Shown here: piece by piece, positions 1-6,769 of the stretch | How positions within the stretch are numbered: position 1 is the first letter of the stretch | How the letters are laid out: every line of letters begins with the position of its first letter | NCBI GenBank assembly: GCA_937923945.1 | Contig: CALDWC010000154.1 | Coordinates: 1 to 10,414, forward strand | Source: an uncultured Treponema sp. | Lineage (GTDB): Bacteria; Spirochaetota; Spirochaetia; Treponematales; Treponemataceae | Direction: 5' to 3' | DNA: 10,414 nt | Notes under the pieces: model-generated | Seen by the model: the letters and a program-made list of their open reading frames with translations, nothing else | Database searches by the model: none | What the model was told of the DNA's origin: nothing | Made by a program: the position numbers and the translations under genes

Positions 1-20
1 ACAGAACGGTACCGGTCATG

Positions 21-65
21 TTGAAGCACTGATTAATTCCCGATTGAATTAATCAGTGCCTTCAA
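21..65. repeat. Hairpin repeat element (perfect inverted repeat)
   Basis: The arms 21-39 and 46-65 pair over 19 bp with one bulged C and a 6-nt spacer. The core arms read CACTGATTAATTC and GAATTAATCAGTG. The right half (GATTGAATTAATCAGTGCC) recurs at 4037-4055, and the left flank GTCATRTTGARGCACTG recurs at 3965-3981, so this is a member of a dispersed repeat family. Neither strand has a T-run after the stem, so it is not a standard intrinsic terminator. Confidence 0.8.
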
Positions 66-108
66 AAACAAATACGGAAAATTTTTCCTGTGAAAAACGA
101 AAAAGTAC

Positions 109-137
109 TTGCATAAAATTTGTAAATATGATATACT
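109..137 (+). promoter_or_regulatory. Promoter for tRNA-Ala
   Basis: A -35 TTGCAT (109-114) and a -10 TATACT (132-137) are separated by 17 bp, and a TG at 129-130 makes an extended -10. Transcription would start near 144, about 65 nt before the tRNA. No other gene lies between. Confidence 0.75.
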
Positions 138-149
138 ACCTTTCACTTA

Positions 150-188
150 GGGGAGTTAGCTTATGATACACCGCCTTATGTGTATCAT
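150..188 (+). other. tRNA-start-like duplicate and hairpin in the tRNA 5' leader
   Basis: Positions 150-161 match the first 12 nt of the downstream tRNA at 11 of 12 bases (GGGGAGTTAGCT versus GGGGAATTAGCT), exactly 60 nt upstream. A perfect 9-bp stem follows: ATGATACAC at 163-171 and GTGTATCAT at 180-188, loop 8 nt. No second tRNA can be folded here, so it may be a degenerated duplication or simply a stem-loop in the pre-tRNA leader. Confidence 0.45.
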
Positions 189-209
189 GTAGAATCCCGT
201 TAAAAATAT

Positions 210-282
210 GGGGAATTAGCTCAGTTGGTAGAGCGACTGGTTCGCAATCAGTAGGTCACCGGTTCAAATCCGGTATTCTCCA
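210..282 (+). tRNA. tRNA-Ala (anticodon CGC)
   Basis: A full cloverleaf can be drawn. The acceptor stem GGGGAAT (210-216) pairs with ATTCTCC (275-281), followed by discriminator A282. The D stem is GCTC/GAGC (219-222 and 231-234), the anticodon stem 236-240/248-252 has loop TTCGCAA, and the T stem 258-262/270-274 has loop TTCAAAT. The anticodon at 243-245 is CGC, reading GCG (Ala). Position 3:70 is a G-U pair, the classic alanine identity element. The 3' CCA is not encoded, since TTT follows A282, so it must be added after transcription. Confidence 0.96.
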
Positions 283-316
283 TTTTTATTTTCAAGTTAT
301 AAAATTTTTTATCCCC

Positions 317-345
317 TTGAAATACTTTTATCTTCATGCTAAAAT
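317..345 (+). promoter_or_regulatory. Promoter of the malic enzyme gene, likely giving a leaderless mRNA
   Basis: TTGAAA (317-322), a 17-bp spacer and TAAAAT (340-345) with an upstream TG (337-338) form a good extended -10 promoter. The expected start is about 7 nt after the -10, which is the A of the ATG at 352. No Shine-Dalgarno sequence is visible before the ATG. Confidence 0.65.
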
Positions 346-351
346 TACCCT

Positions 352-1842
352 ATGAAAATTTCAAAAGACTTACAATCAATTTCAAATGCGATGCCGAAAG
401 ATTTTTCCGACGATGAAAAAGCTTTGGCAAACACGTTGTTCTTAAAACGGCTTTCCGTTTTAGCTCATGAGTTTTACGGCGGCAAGCTGCAAACCTTGCC
501 GAAGTGCGGACTGTACGGTTTTAACTGGTTCGGGGTATGGTACACGCCCGGTATTTCCGCGATTTCAACGACAATTCGAGACAATAACGATTCATCGTTT
601 TCGCTTGTTTCCCGCGGAAACTTGGTCGCTGTGGTCAGCGATTCAACGCGCGTATTAGGCGACGGCGACTGCACGCCTCCGGGCGGTTTAGGCGTTATGG
701 AAGGAAAATGCATGTTGATGAAATATCTCGGCGGCGTTGACGCTTATCCGCTGTGTATCGATTCCCGTGTCCGTCCCGAAGAAGAATCCCGCTACGGCGT
801 AAAAGCGGGAACGCACAGCGCCGACAAAATCATTGAGTTTGTACGCATGCTTGAGCCTTCCGTTGGAGCGGTCAACTTGGAAGATATTCAGCAGCCGGAG
901 TGTTTTAAAGTTTTGGACACGCTCCGCGAAGAATGCAACGTTCCCGTGTGGCATGATGACGCCCAGGGGACTGCATGTATTACGCTTGCCGGGTTATTGA
1001 ATGCTTTAAAACTTGCCGGTAAAAAAATGAGCGATTGCAAAATCGTTCTTTTGGGAGCGGGAGCTTCAAACACCACGATCGCCCGTTTAATTTTGCAGGA
1101 CGGCGGCGACGGTGCAAAAATGATTGTCTGCGACTCAAAAAGCGGCTTACACAAAAACCGAAAAGATATCGAAGCTGATAACCGCTATTACCGCAAATGG
1201 GAATTGTGTCAGCAAACGAACCCTGATTGTGTCGAAAGTTTTGACGAAGCAATCAACGGCGCCGATGTTTTAATTGCGCTTTCCAAACCGGGTCCGGGAA
1301 CGGTTAAAAAAGATCAAATTGCCCGCATGAACAAAAAAGCGATTGTGTTCACGTGCGCAAACCCGATTCCTGAAATTTGGCCGCATGAGGCAAAAGAAGC
1401 GGGAGCATTTATTGTCGGAACCGGACGCGGAGATTTCCCGAATCAAATTAATAACTCGGTGTGTTTCCCCGGAATCTTAAAAGGCGCATTGCTCGTCCGC
1501 AGCAAAAAAATTTCGGACGGTATGGCAATCCGCTGTTCACACTCCATTGCGGATTACTCCGAAAAAGTCGGCATTGATCCCGATCATGTAGTTGTAACAA
1601 TGGAAGACAACGAAGTCTTTGCCGTTGAAGCAGCCGATGTGGCGATGCAGGCAATAAAGGAAGGTTTAGCCCGCGTTGAAATGACTTGGGACGAAGCCTA
1701 TCAAAAAGCAAAAGCATCGCTCCTTGAAGCCCGTGCGGAAACGGAACTTTTGATGAAAGAAGGTTTTATTAAAGAGCCGCCTGCACATTTGTACGAAGAT
1801 GCGTTGAACTATGCGATTGAAGCGGTAAAAGCAAAACGCTAG
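352..1842 (+). CDS. NAD(P)-dependent malic enzyme (oxaloacetate-decarboxylating)
   Basis: This 496-aa protein should convert malate to pyruvate and CO2 with reduction of NAD(P)+, a cytoplasmic supply of pyruvate and reducing power. Visible family motifs are YTPGI (64-68), MEGKCMLMKYLGGVDAYPLC (116-135) with the likely catalytic lysine, VNLEDIQQPECF (174-185), the metal-site-like block VWHDDAQGTA (199-208), a nucleotide-binding GAGASN (235-240), NPIPEIWP in the second half, and NQINNSVCFPG near the C-terminus. Length fits the bacterial family. The start at 352 is supported by a promoter whose predicted start site coincides with it. A possible terminator follows at 1869-1921. Cofactor preference cannot be read safely from the sequence. 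Confidence 0.93.
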   Translation: MKISKDLQSISNAMPKDFSDDEKALANTLFLKRLSVLAHEFYGGKLQTLPKCGLYGFNWFGVWYTPGISAISTTIRDNNDSSFSLVSRGNLVAVVSDSTRVLGDGDCTPPGGLGVMEGKCMLMKYLGGVDAYPLCIDSRVRPEEESRYGVKAGTHSADKIIEFVRMLEPSVGAVNLEDIQQPECFKVLDTLREECNVPVWHDDAQGTACITLAGLLNALKLAGKKMSDCKIVLLGAGASNTTIARLILQDGGDGAKMIVCDSKSGLHKNRKDIEADNRYYRKWELCQQTNPDCVESFDEAINGADVLIALSKPGPGTVKKDQIARMNKKAIVFTCANPIPEIWPHEAKEAGAFIVGTGRGDFPNQINNSVCFPGILKGALLVRSKKISDGMAIRCSHSIADYSEKVGIDPDHVVVTMEDNEVFAVEAADVAMQAIKEGLARVEMTWDEAYQKAKASLLEARAETELLMKEGFIKEPPAHLYEDALNYAIEAVKAKR

Positions 1843-1868
1843 GTTTATCGTCTTTTTGATTTTAATCG

Positions 1869-1921
1869 GAAACCGTGCAATACGTTCGGAGTTTGTACGG
1901 TTTCAAAGGCTTGTTTTTTTT
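1869..1921 (+). terminator. Probable terminator of the malic enzyme transcript
   Basis: A 12-bp stem with one G-U pair (1869-1880 with 1893-1904) has a 12-nt loop, and a run of eight T lies at 1914-1921. The T-run starts 9 nt after the stem, farther than usual, so strength is uncertain. The T-run overlaps the -35 of the next promoter. Confidence 0.5.
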
Positions 1922-1938
1922 GTATTTTCTTCTATAAT
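1911..1938 (+). promoter_or_regulatory. Promoter of murC, likely giving a leaderless mRNA
   Basis: TTGTTT (1911-1916) and a consensus TATAAT (1933-1938) are 16 bp apart. The predicted start site is 1945, one base before the ATG at 1946. There is no Shine-Dalgarno sequence. Confidence 0.6.
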
Positions 1939-1945
1939 AGTTGCT

Positions 1946-3391
1946 ATGCTCGAAATGCGAGATTTATCAAAGATAACCGTTTATATGCTTGGTATCAAGG
2001 GAACGGGAATGGCTGCCCTTGCGGAAATTTTGGTCAGCTTCGGAGCAACGGTTTTAGGAAGCGATGTCGCCGATGAGTTTTACACGGACGCGGTTTTGAA
2101 AAAAATCGGAGTTGACGTTCGCACTCCGTTTTCAGTTGCAAACGCGGAAGGAGTGCAGCCCGATTTGGTGATTTTTTCTACCGCATACGACGAAAACAAC
2201 AATGAAGAATTTGCCGAATGGAAACGCCGTGCCGTTCCACTCCTTTCGTATAATGAAGCTTTGGGCGAACTTTCGCAAAATCGTTTTTCTTGCGGCGTTT
2301 CCGGCGTACACGGTAAAACGACCACGACTGCAATGGTTGGCACTATACTCAAAGAACTCAACTTTGATGCAACCGTTCTTACCGGCAGTGCCGTTTCAAA
2401 TTTTAACGGAAGCTGCACGATGATAAACGGCAACAATTATTTTGTTGCGGAAACCTGCGAATATAAACGACACTTTTTGGAATTTTTTCCTCAAAAAATT
2501 ATTCTTACCAGTATTGAATCCGACCATGAAGATTACTATCCGACCTATGAAGATATTCTAACCGCGTTTATGCAATACATCGAGCGTTTGCCGCAATTCG
2601 GTGAACTTGTGTATTGTGCGGACGATGCAGGGGCATCTGAAGCTGCACGCTATATTTTTTCGAGTCGCCCCGATTTGATTTTCACTCCTTACGGAAAAGC
2701 GGCGAACGGTGAATTTGCCGTTAAAAACATTGCGGTACACGATGGAAAGCAAACGTTTTCGCTATCGGGTTTTGCCGGCGAGTTTACGCTGTCCATTCCC
2801 GGAAAACATAACGTACTCAATGCAACAGCGGCGATTGCCTTGACGGTTGAGCTTTTACGCCATAAAAACGGAGCGCTTTCCGTTGAAGATATCGGAAAAA
2901 TACGAGCAGGACTTGCGCACTACAAAGGTGTAAAAAGGCGAAGTGAAATAGTCGGTGAAGCAGGCGGTGTTTTGTTTTTGGACGACTACGCGCATCACCC
3001 GACGGCGATTAAAGCGACGCTTGCCGGTTTTAAGGAGTTTTATCCGAATCGGAAACTCGTCGTTGATTTTATGCCGCACACCTATTCGCGTACAAAAGCG
3101 CTGCTTGATGATTTTGCCCAAGCATTTTCGGATGCGGATGTACTGATCCTCAATAAAATTTACGCTTCTGCCCGTGAAAAAAATGACGGCAGTGTTAACG
3201 GCGAAACGCTTTTTGGAAAAGTAAAAAAGTACCACAAAAAAGTATCGTACTTTGCCGAACCGCTTGATGCGACGGACTTTGTCCTTTCACAGCTCAAAGC
3301 GGGTGATGTTTTTATCACGATGGGCGCCGGTGACAACTGGAAGTTGGGACGCGCGGTATTACAAAAGCTGCAAACGAAGGAGATACCGTAA
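1946..3391 (+). CDS. murC: UDP-N-acetylmuramate--L-alanine ligase MurC
   Basis: This 481-aa Mur ligase should add L-alanine to UDP-MurNAc in the cytoplasm, starting the peptidoglycan stem peptide. It shows GIKGTGMA (16-23, UDP-sugar domain), the ATP loop GVHGKTTTT (120-128), ETCEYKRHFL (169-178), GKHNVLNATAA (286-296), KGVKRRSEIVG, DDYAHHP (346-352) and PHTYSRT (377-383). The CEYxRxFL variant occurs in MurC of several Gram-positives. Mpl, a relative that recycles tripeptide, is less likely on these motifs. The open frame extends upstream to a TTG at 1856, but that part would lie inside the terminator and promoter. The ATG at 1946, followed by a normal N-terminus, is the better start. ATG 1955 is an alternative. 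Confidence 0.88.
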   Translation: MLEMRDLSKITVYMLGIKGTGMAALAEILVSFGATVLGSDVADEFYTDAVLKKIGVDVRTPFSVANAEGVQPDLVIFSTAYDENNNEEFAEWKRRAVPLLSYNEALGELSQNRFSCGVSGVHGKTTTTAMVGTILKELNFDATVLTGSAVSNFNGSCTMINGNNYFVAETCEYKRHFLEFFPQKIILTSIESDHEDYYPTYEDILTAFMQYIERLPQFGELVYCADDAGASEAARYIFSSRPDLIFTPYGKAANGEFAVKNIAVHDGKQTFSLSGFAGEFTLSIPGKHNVLNATAAIALTVELLRHKNGALSVEDIGKIRAGLAHYKGVKRRSEIVGEAGGVLFLDDYAHHPTAIKATLAGFKEFYPNRKLVVDFMPHTYSRTKALLDDFAQAFSDADVLILNKIYASAREKNDGSVNGETLFGKVKKYHKKVSYFAEPLDATDFVLSQLKAGDVFITMGAGDNWKLGRAVLQKLQTKEIP

Positions 3392-3393
3392 AG

Positions 3394-3810
3394 CTAACCG
3401 CAGAGTTTTTCCAATACTGTTTCAATTTTATCTTTATTCCAAATTTCAGGGACGGGATAGAGAGGATTCGCCTCGGTGACGGGTACGTTCAATAATGAGC
3501 GGAAAATCCTTTCGCTGCAGTTCAGTGATTGTGTCCGTAATTCTCATGTTTTTATTCATCAGCATAATGTGCCGGATAAAGTTTTCCGCTTTTTCTCTGT
3601 TGCCTTTTCCGGCAATTCCGACAACATCACAAAGTTTCGCTAACGTTTTATAAACGCTTTTCCCATACTTTTCCAATACGATCGGAAGCAGTTTGGCATT
3701 TAATTCACCGTGGGCTAATCCGTACAGTGCTCCGGTTGCGTGAAAATAGCGTGAACATATCCCACAAAATTGTGCGAAAATGCAATGCCGGCATAATAAG
3801 AAGCTTTTAG
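3394..3810 (-). pseudogene. Iron-containing alcohol dehydrogenase, C-terminal remnant
   Basis: Reading the minus strand across frames gives a continuous C-terminal part of a Fe-ADH. It starts LKASYYAGIAFSHNFVGYVH, continues HATGALYGLAHGELNA with the metal-site His residues, then KLLPIVLEKYGK, AGKGNREKAENFI and MNKNMRITDTITELQ, and ends EANPLYPVPEIW...KLCG with stop at 3394-3396. The frame changes at least twice, near VHA (about 3745) and near 3480. Only the last 139 or so codons of a roughly 380-400-residue family remain. The N-terminal nucleotide-binding half is absent, and homology ends at about 3810, where a repeat begins. The longest single open frame inside it (3446-3676) should not be annotated as a gene. 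It is convergent with murC. Confidence 0.85.
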
Positions 3811-3855
3811 GAAACGCCGATTAAAGGCTTGTCGGTCGTTTAATCAGTACCTTTG
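3811..3855. repeat. Dispersed repeat, copy of the GAAACGC-GATTAAAGG family
   Basis: The stretch beginning GAAACGCCGATTAAAGGCTT matches 10220-10239 with one mismatch and 4228-4247 closely. GATTAAA (3819-3825) and TTTAATC (3839-3845) form a stem. The right end TTAATCAGTACCTT resembles the right end of the repeat at 21-65. It directly abuts the truncated alcohol dehydrogenase remnant. Confidence 0.7.
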
Positions 3856-3964
3856 TTAGCACTTGTATTTTCAGATACATAGTCTCCATTTTTATTTACA
3901 GGCTTTGTATTTTTTGATGCTGACACACGGGGATTCTTCGTTTGCTCTCAGCAGGGTATTGGCT

Positions 3965-4062
3965 GTCATATTGAGGCACTGGAAGATCGTCTCTAAAAAT
4001 CTAACCCGAGTTTTTGAAAGATGCCCTCAATATCTCGATTGAATTAATCAGTGCCTCCAAAA
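3965..4062. repeat. Composite hairpin repeat
   Basis: The left end GTCATATTGAGGCACTG (3965-3981) and right part CGATTGAATTAATCAGTGCCT (4036-4056, 20 of its bases shared) match the repeat at 21-65, where they are nearly contiguous. Here about 55 nt separate them. That inner part starts GAAGATCGTCTCTAAAAA, which resembles the repeat at the window end (10372-10397). Confidence 0.65.
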
Positions 4063-4066
4063 GTTT

Positions 4067-4152
4067 GGTAAATTTTTAAAATTTCTCGGCAAATATTTTA
4101 AAATATTTGGTAAATATTTGAAGAAAATGCGGTAAAAATCGTTGGAGGTGCG
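4067..4152. repeat. A/T-rich tandem repeat, period 21-22 bp
   Basis: Units start with GGTAAA or GGCAAA at 4067, 4088, 4109 and 4131. The second holds an 18-bp perfect palindrome, AAATATTTTAAAATATTT (4091-4108). The period is close to two helical turns, so A-tracts are in phase and the DNA may be curved. No gene is visible in 3856-4228 outside these repeats. Confidence 0.55.
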
Positions 4153-4228
4153 CATATCTTTTTTAGCGAATGAGACAATTTAGATGCCACGGAAATCAAG
4201 TTTGTAGAATCATTTTAATACTGTACGA

Positions 4229-4324
4229 AAACGCTGATTAAAGGCTTAACTCCGTTTAACAGCATACTTTGCAAAGCAAAGTATCTCCTTCATTGTTTCT
4301 CAATGTTCAGTATAATAAGGTAGA
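4229..4324. repeat. Direct repeat copy A (partner at 10221-10335)
   Basis: This roughly 96-bp sequence is repeated in the same orientation at 10221-10335. The match includes 51 identical bases (4274-4324 and 10285-10335), and copy B carries a 19-nt net insertion. It contains two stems: GCTGATTAAA with TTTAACAGC (one bulge) and ATACTTTGC/GCAAAGTAT around an AAA loop. It ends in CAGTATAATAAGG, whose TATAAT (4311-4316) with a weak TTCATT (4289-4294) at 16 bp could act as a plus-strand promoter. The two copies bracket the peptide operon and GNAT gene. Confidence 0.8.
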
Positions 4325-4333
4325 ATTCTGGAC

Positions 4334-4527
4334 GTTTAACTTCGCCGCTGAAATAGCGCGGCTCGTTAAACTGACAGAGTTTGCACTTTGAAACGTTAAA
4401 AATCGGATACGTTTCAAAGTGGTCAAGTTTCTAATCTTCGATTATATTTTAAAGAAGATTGGAAACGTGCAGCTACAATGCAAAACATCGCTTATTATAG
4501 TGCCGTTTCTCGGTTTATCGAAACGGC
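4334..4527. other. Cluster of four consecutive stem-loops
   Basis: There are four inverted repeats. The first is GTTTAAC 4334-4340 / GTTAAAC 4365-4371 with an inner GCCGC/GCGGC. The second is a perfect 13-bp stem, 4384-4396 / 4409-4421. The third is a 13-bp stem with one G-U wobble, 4427-4439 / 4454-4466. The fourth is GCCGTTTC/GAAACGGC, 4502-4509 / 4520-4527. No coding frame of note covers them, and no T-run follows the last stem on the minus strand. They could be a structured RNA downstream of the putative promoter in repeat copy A, part of a larger repeat element, or transcript-end structures for the convergent operon. Confidence 0.6.
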
Positions 4528-4552
4528 GAAAATTCAGCTTTAGCCTTCGAAC

Positions 4553-6178
4553 TCAGTTTTTATACAAAGTCAAAACGCCGTCGGCTATTTCATTATAATC
4601 CGTGCGGTGCGTTATCATCAAAATAAGCTTTTCGCTTTTTAATTCGTTTAAAAGACGGAGCAATGCAGTATTTGTTTCTATGTCAATGGCGGATTCAACT
4701 TCATCGAAAAAAATAAGATCCGATTGCTGCAATAAGCTTCGAGCTAAAGCAAGTCGCTGCATTTGTCCTTGCGAAAGGGTGTGACCTCCGGTGCCTAATT
4801 TAGTGTTAATCCCCGACGGCAGCTCACGTATAACTTTATCCAATTTTGTTTTTTTCAAAACTTCTTCGACGATATCTTTATTATACAATTTCCCTAAACA
4901 AATATTTTCTTCGATCGTGCCTGAAAAAATAAACGGCGTTTGACTGACATAGGAAAATTTGTGTTCAAGATTTGAAAAAATAATTTTGCCGTTTAATACA
5001 GCACCGTCACCAAGTTGTATATTACCTGAAATAATATTTAAAAGCGTCGTCTTACCGGAACCGTTTTCACCGGTGATTAAATAAAGACCGGGGAAAATAA
5101 ATTCGCCGTTGAGATCGCTGAAAACGCTTTTTTCTTCGTTGTATGAAAAAGATAAATTTCGTATTTGGATTTTTTTTATGTTTGAAGTATTTTGTTCCCG
5201 TGTAATAATTGCGCTATTTTTCTGCCGTGCATCGAAAATATTTTTTAAACGCTCGACCGAAACAAAAGAAATGAGAATGCCTTTGTAGGTTTCCGCACAG
5301 GATGAAACAAGACCGCGCAGTTTTTGCGAATACATCAATGCTGCGGTAATGGTGCCGACCGTATTTTTTCCGTTGAGCACCGTTAAACCGACAATCGTAA
5401 AAAGCGAAATGTTAATCATAAAGTTCGTAAAAAAATTTGCCGTTGCGGACTGCATGTTGATAATCGTCGATTTTTTTACATGCACAAAAATAGTCCGTAA
5501 AATATTTTTAAATCGCAGCATAAAAAACTTTTGCGCCGAATAATTTTTTATATCCTGCAAGCCGATAAAACTTTCCGTAATAAACGATGTGTACAGATCC
5601 TGCTGTTCTTTTTGCTCTTTGTTAACAGCCGCCTGTTTTGTTCCGAAATACTTTGCCAAAAAAATCGGAATGACGGAAACCGCAAGTGTGAGGCAAAAAA
5701 GCAGCACATCAATTTTAAAAAGCCTCACAGCCAATACGCCCATCATCACAAGCGCCGTTATAATAGAAGGAATTTGTGCCGTGTAAATGCCGGTCATCGT
5801 GCTGAGATCCGAAGTAAAAAGATTAAGCAAGTTACCGATATTTTTTTCCGTATTTCCTTTTGGCGGCACATGCAGTACATTAAGATACAAGCGGCTTTCC
5901 GTGTAGATAGTCATTTTCCGTTGCAGCAAAAATTGAAACCACGAAGCCAAAAGTGAAAAGCCCAAGCCTGCAATTTGAAATACAATAATTATTTTTAAAA
6001 AGAAGAAAAAGTTCGTTTTATCTTTGACCGTTAAGCTGTCGATTATTTTACCGGTAAAAAGCGGCTCAAAGGTGGAAGCGTAATTTCCCGCAAGTGCAAA
6101 CAGCAGCAGTAAAAACAAAACCGGAAAAAACGGCTTGATAAATGCCGCGCTCCAACGGGTAAGGCGTTTGTTGTTCAT
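4553..6178 (-). CDS. ABC transporter, fused permease and ATPase (likely peptide exporter)
   Basis: This 541-aa ABC half-transporter, expected to work as an inner-membrane dimer, has about six hydrophobic segments in residues 15-310 and a nucleotide-binding domain after about 335. ATPase motifs are Walker A GENGSGKT (370-377), Q-loop Q413, signature LSQGQ (468-472, Q in place of the usual third-position G), Walker B LIFFDE (488-493) and H-loop His524. No N-terminal C39 peptidase domain is present, unlike many leader-cleaving peptide exporters. It is the last gene of the operon, 18 nt after the small exported protein, so export of the modified Cys-rich peptides is the natural guess. Family homology alone also allows a lipid or drug exporter. 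Confidence 0.88.
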   Translation of the reverse strand: MNNKRLTRWSAAFIKPFFPVLFLLLLFALAGNYASTFEPLFTGKIIDSLTVKDKTNFFFFLKIIIVFQIAGLGFSLLASWFQFLLQRKMTIYTESRLYLNVLHVPPKGNTEKNIGNLLNLFTSDLSTMTGIYTAQIPSIITALVMMGVLAVRLFKIDVLLFCLTLAVSVIPIFLAKYFGTKQAAVNKEQKEQQDLYTSFITESFIGLQDIKNYSAQKFFMLRFKNILRTIFVHVKKSTIINMQSATANFFTNFMINISLFTIVGLTVLNGKNTVGTITAALMYSQKLRGLVSSCAETYKGILISFVSVERLKNIFDARQKNSAIITREQNTSNIKKIQIRNLSFSYNEEKSVFSDLNGEFIFPGLYLITGENGSGKTTLLNIISGNIQLGDGAVLNGKIIFSNLEHKFSYVSQTPFIFSGTIEENICLGKLYNKDIVEEVLKKTKLDKVIRELPSGINTKLGTGGHTLSQGQMQRLALARSLLQQSDLIFFDEVESAIDIETNTALLRLLNELKSEKLILMITHRTDYNEIADGVLTLYKN

Positions 6179-6196
6179 TAAACAACTATAAGCGTT

Positions 6197-6724
6197 TTAC
6201 AGCTTTTCTTCAATGCGGTTAAAAATATCATATAATTCTTTGTCGTATTTTTGAATCAGTTTGCAGTCGGCGGAATTAATTTGTGCTTTAATTTCGGAAA
6301 GCCAAGCGAATGCTTCGCGGTCGCTTTCTTTTTGTTTTTCGCTCCGCGTGTCATTGCCGATTTCCGCAAAAGCTTCTTCAATTGTATAGACGACAATTCC
6401 GTATTGCAGCACGACAATTTGGTACAGACCTTTATCCCGATCAAAGTCGTAGTCATCAAAAATTCGCTTAATTTTTCTGTTCGGTTTTGCTTTCCATGCT
6501 TTATCGAAAATTACCCGCACACTTTCGTTGTCATCACTCGAAAGTAAAAGTAAATTACCTGCATTTTCTTTTTTCAATGCGTTAAAAAGATCTTTATAAT
6601 CGTCGATAAAACCTTTTACAAGTCTTTCCGTTAAAACGCTTTCTCGCTCAAACGAATTTTGTGCAGACAGTAACATACCGCATGACAGCAAACACAAAAT
6701 AAACATTCCGATTTTCTTTTTCAT
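6197..6724 (-). CDS. Small exported protein of unknown function
   Basis: I do not recognise this 175-aa protein. It starts MKKKIGMFILCLLSCGMLLS, a typical export signal. Cleavage after about residue 21 gives a periplasmic protein, while Cys15 in LLSC could serve as a lipoprotein site. The rest is charged and predicted mostly helical, with a GLYQIVVLQYGIVVYTIEEA strand-rich stretch. The start at 6724 is chosen over an in-frame ATG 33 nt upstream because AAGGAG (6732-6737) lies 7 nt before it and the signal peptide then begins correctly. It lies between the radical SAM gene (45-nt gap) and the ABC gene (18-nt gap), so it probably takes part in peptide export, immunity or processing. Confidence 0.8.
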   Translation of the reverse strand: MKKKIGMFILCLLSCGMLLSAQNSFERESVLTERLVKGFIDDYKDLFNALKKENAGNLLLLSSDDNESVRVIFDKAWKAKPNRKIKRIFDDYDFDRDKGLYQIVVLQYGIVVYTIEEAFAEIGNDTRSEKQKESDREAFAWLSEIKAQINSADCKLIQKYDKELYDIFNRIEEKL

Positions 6725-6769
6725 AACAAATCTCCTTCTAAAGCCCTTTGTAAACAAAGTTTAAACTTT

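Noticed and set aside
1856..1945. N-terminal extension of murC from TTG 1856
   Set aside because: The extension overlaps a terminator hairpin, a T-run and a consensus TATAAT, and the Mur ligase fold begins normally after 1946.
2855..3235. 126-aa minus-strand open frame
   Set aside because: It is antisense to the conserved DDYAHHP and PHTYSRT region of murC, with no motif of its own.
3446..3676. 76-aa minus-strand open frame as an independent gene
   Set aside because: It is the middle portion of the frameshifted alcohol dehydrogenase remnant; the matching sequence continues in other frames on both sides.
4067..4152. CRISPR array
   Set aside because: The repeats are directly adjacent, imperfect and A/T-only, with no unique spacers, and no cas gene is present.
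4502..4527. Intrinsic terminator for the ABC operon
   Set aside because: The 8-bp stem is good, but the sequence after it on the minus strand is not T-rich, so it was kept only as one of the four stem-loops.
5531..5956. 141-aa plus-strand open frame
   Set aside because: It lies fully antisense to the ABC transporter, is rich in Arg and Lys as expected of a shadow frame, and shows no family motif.
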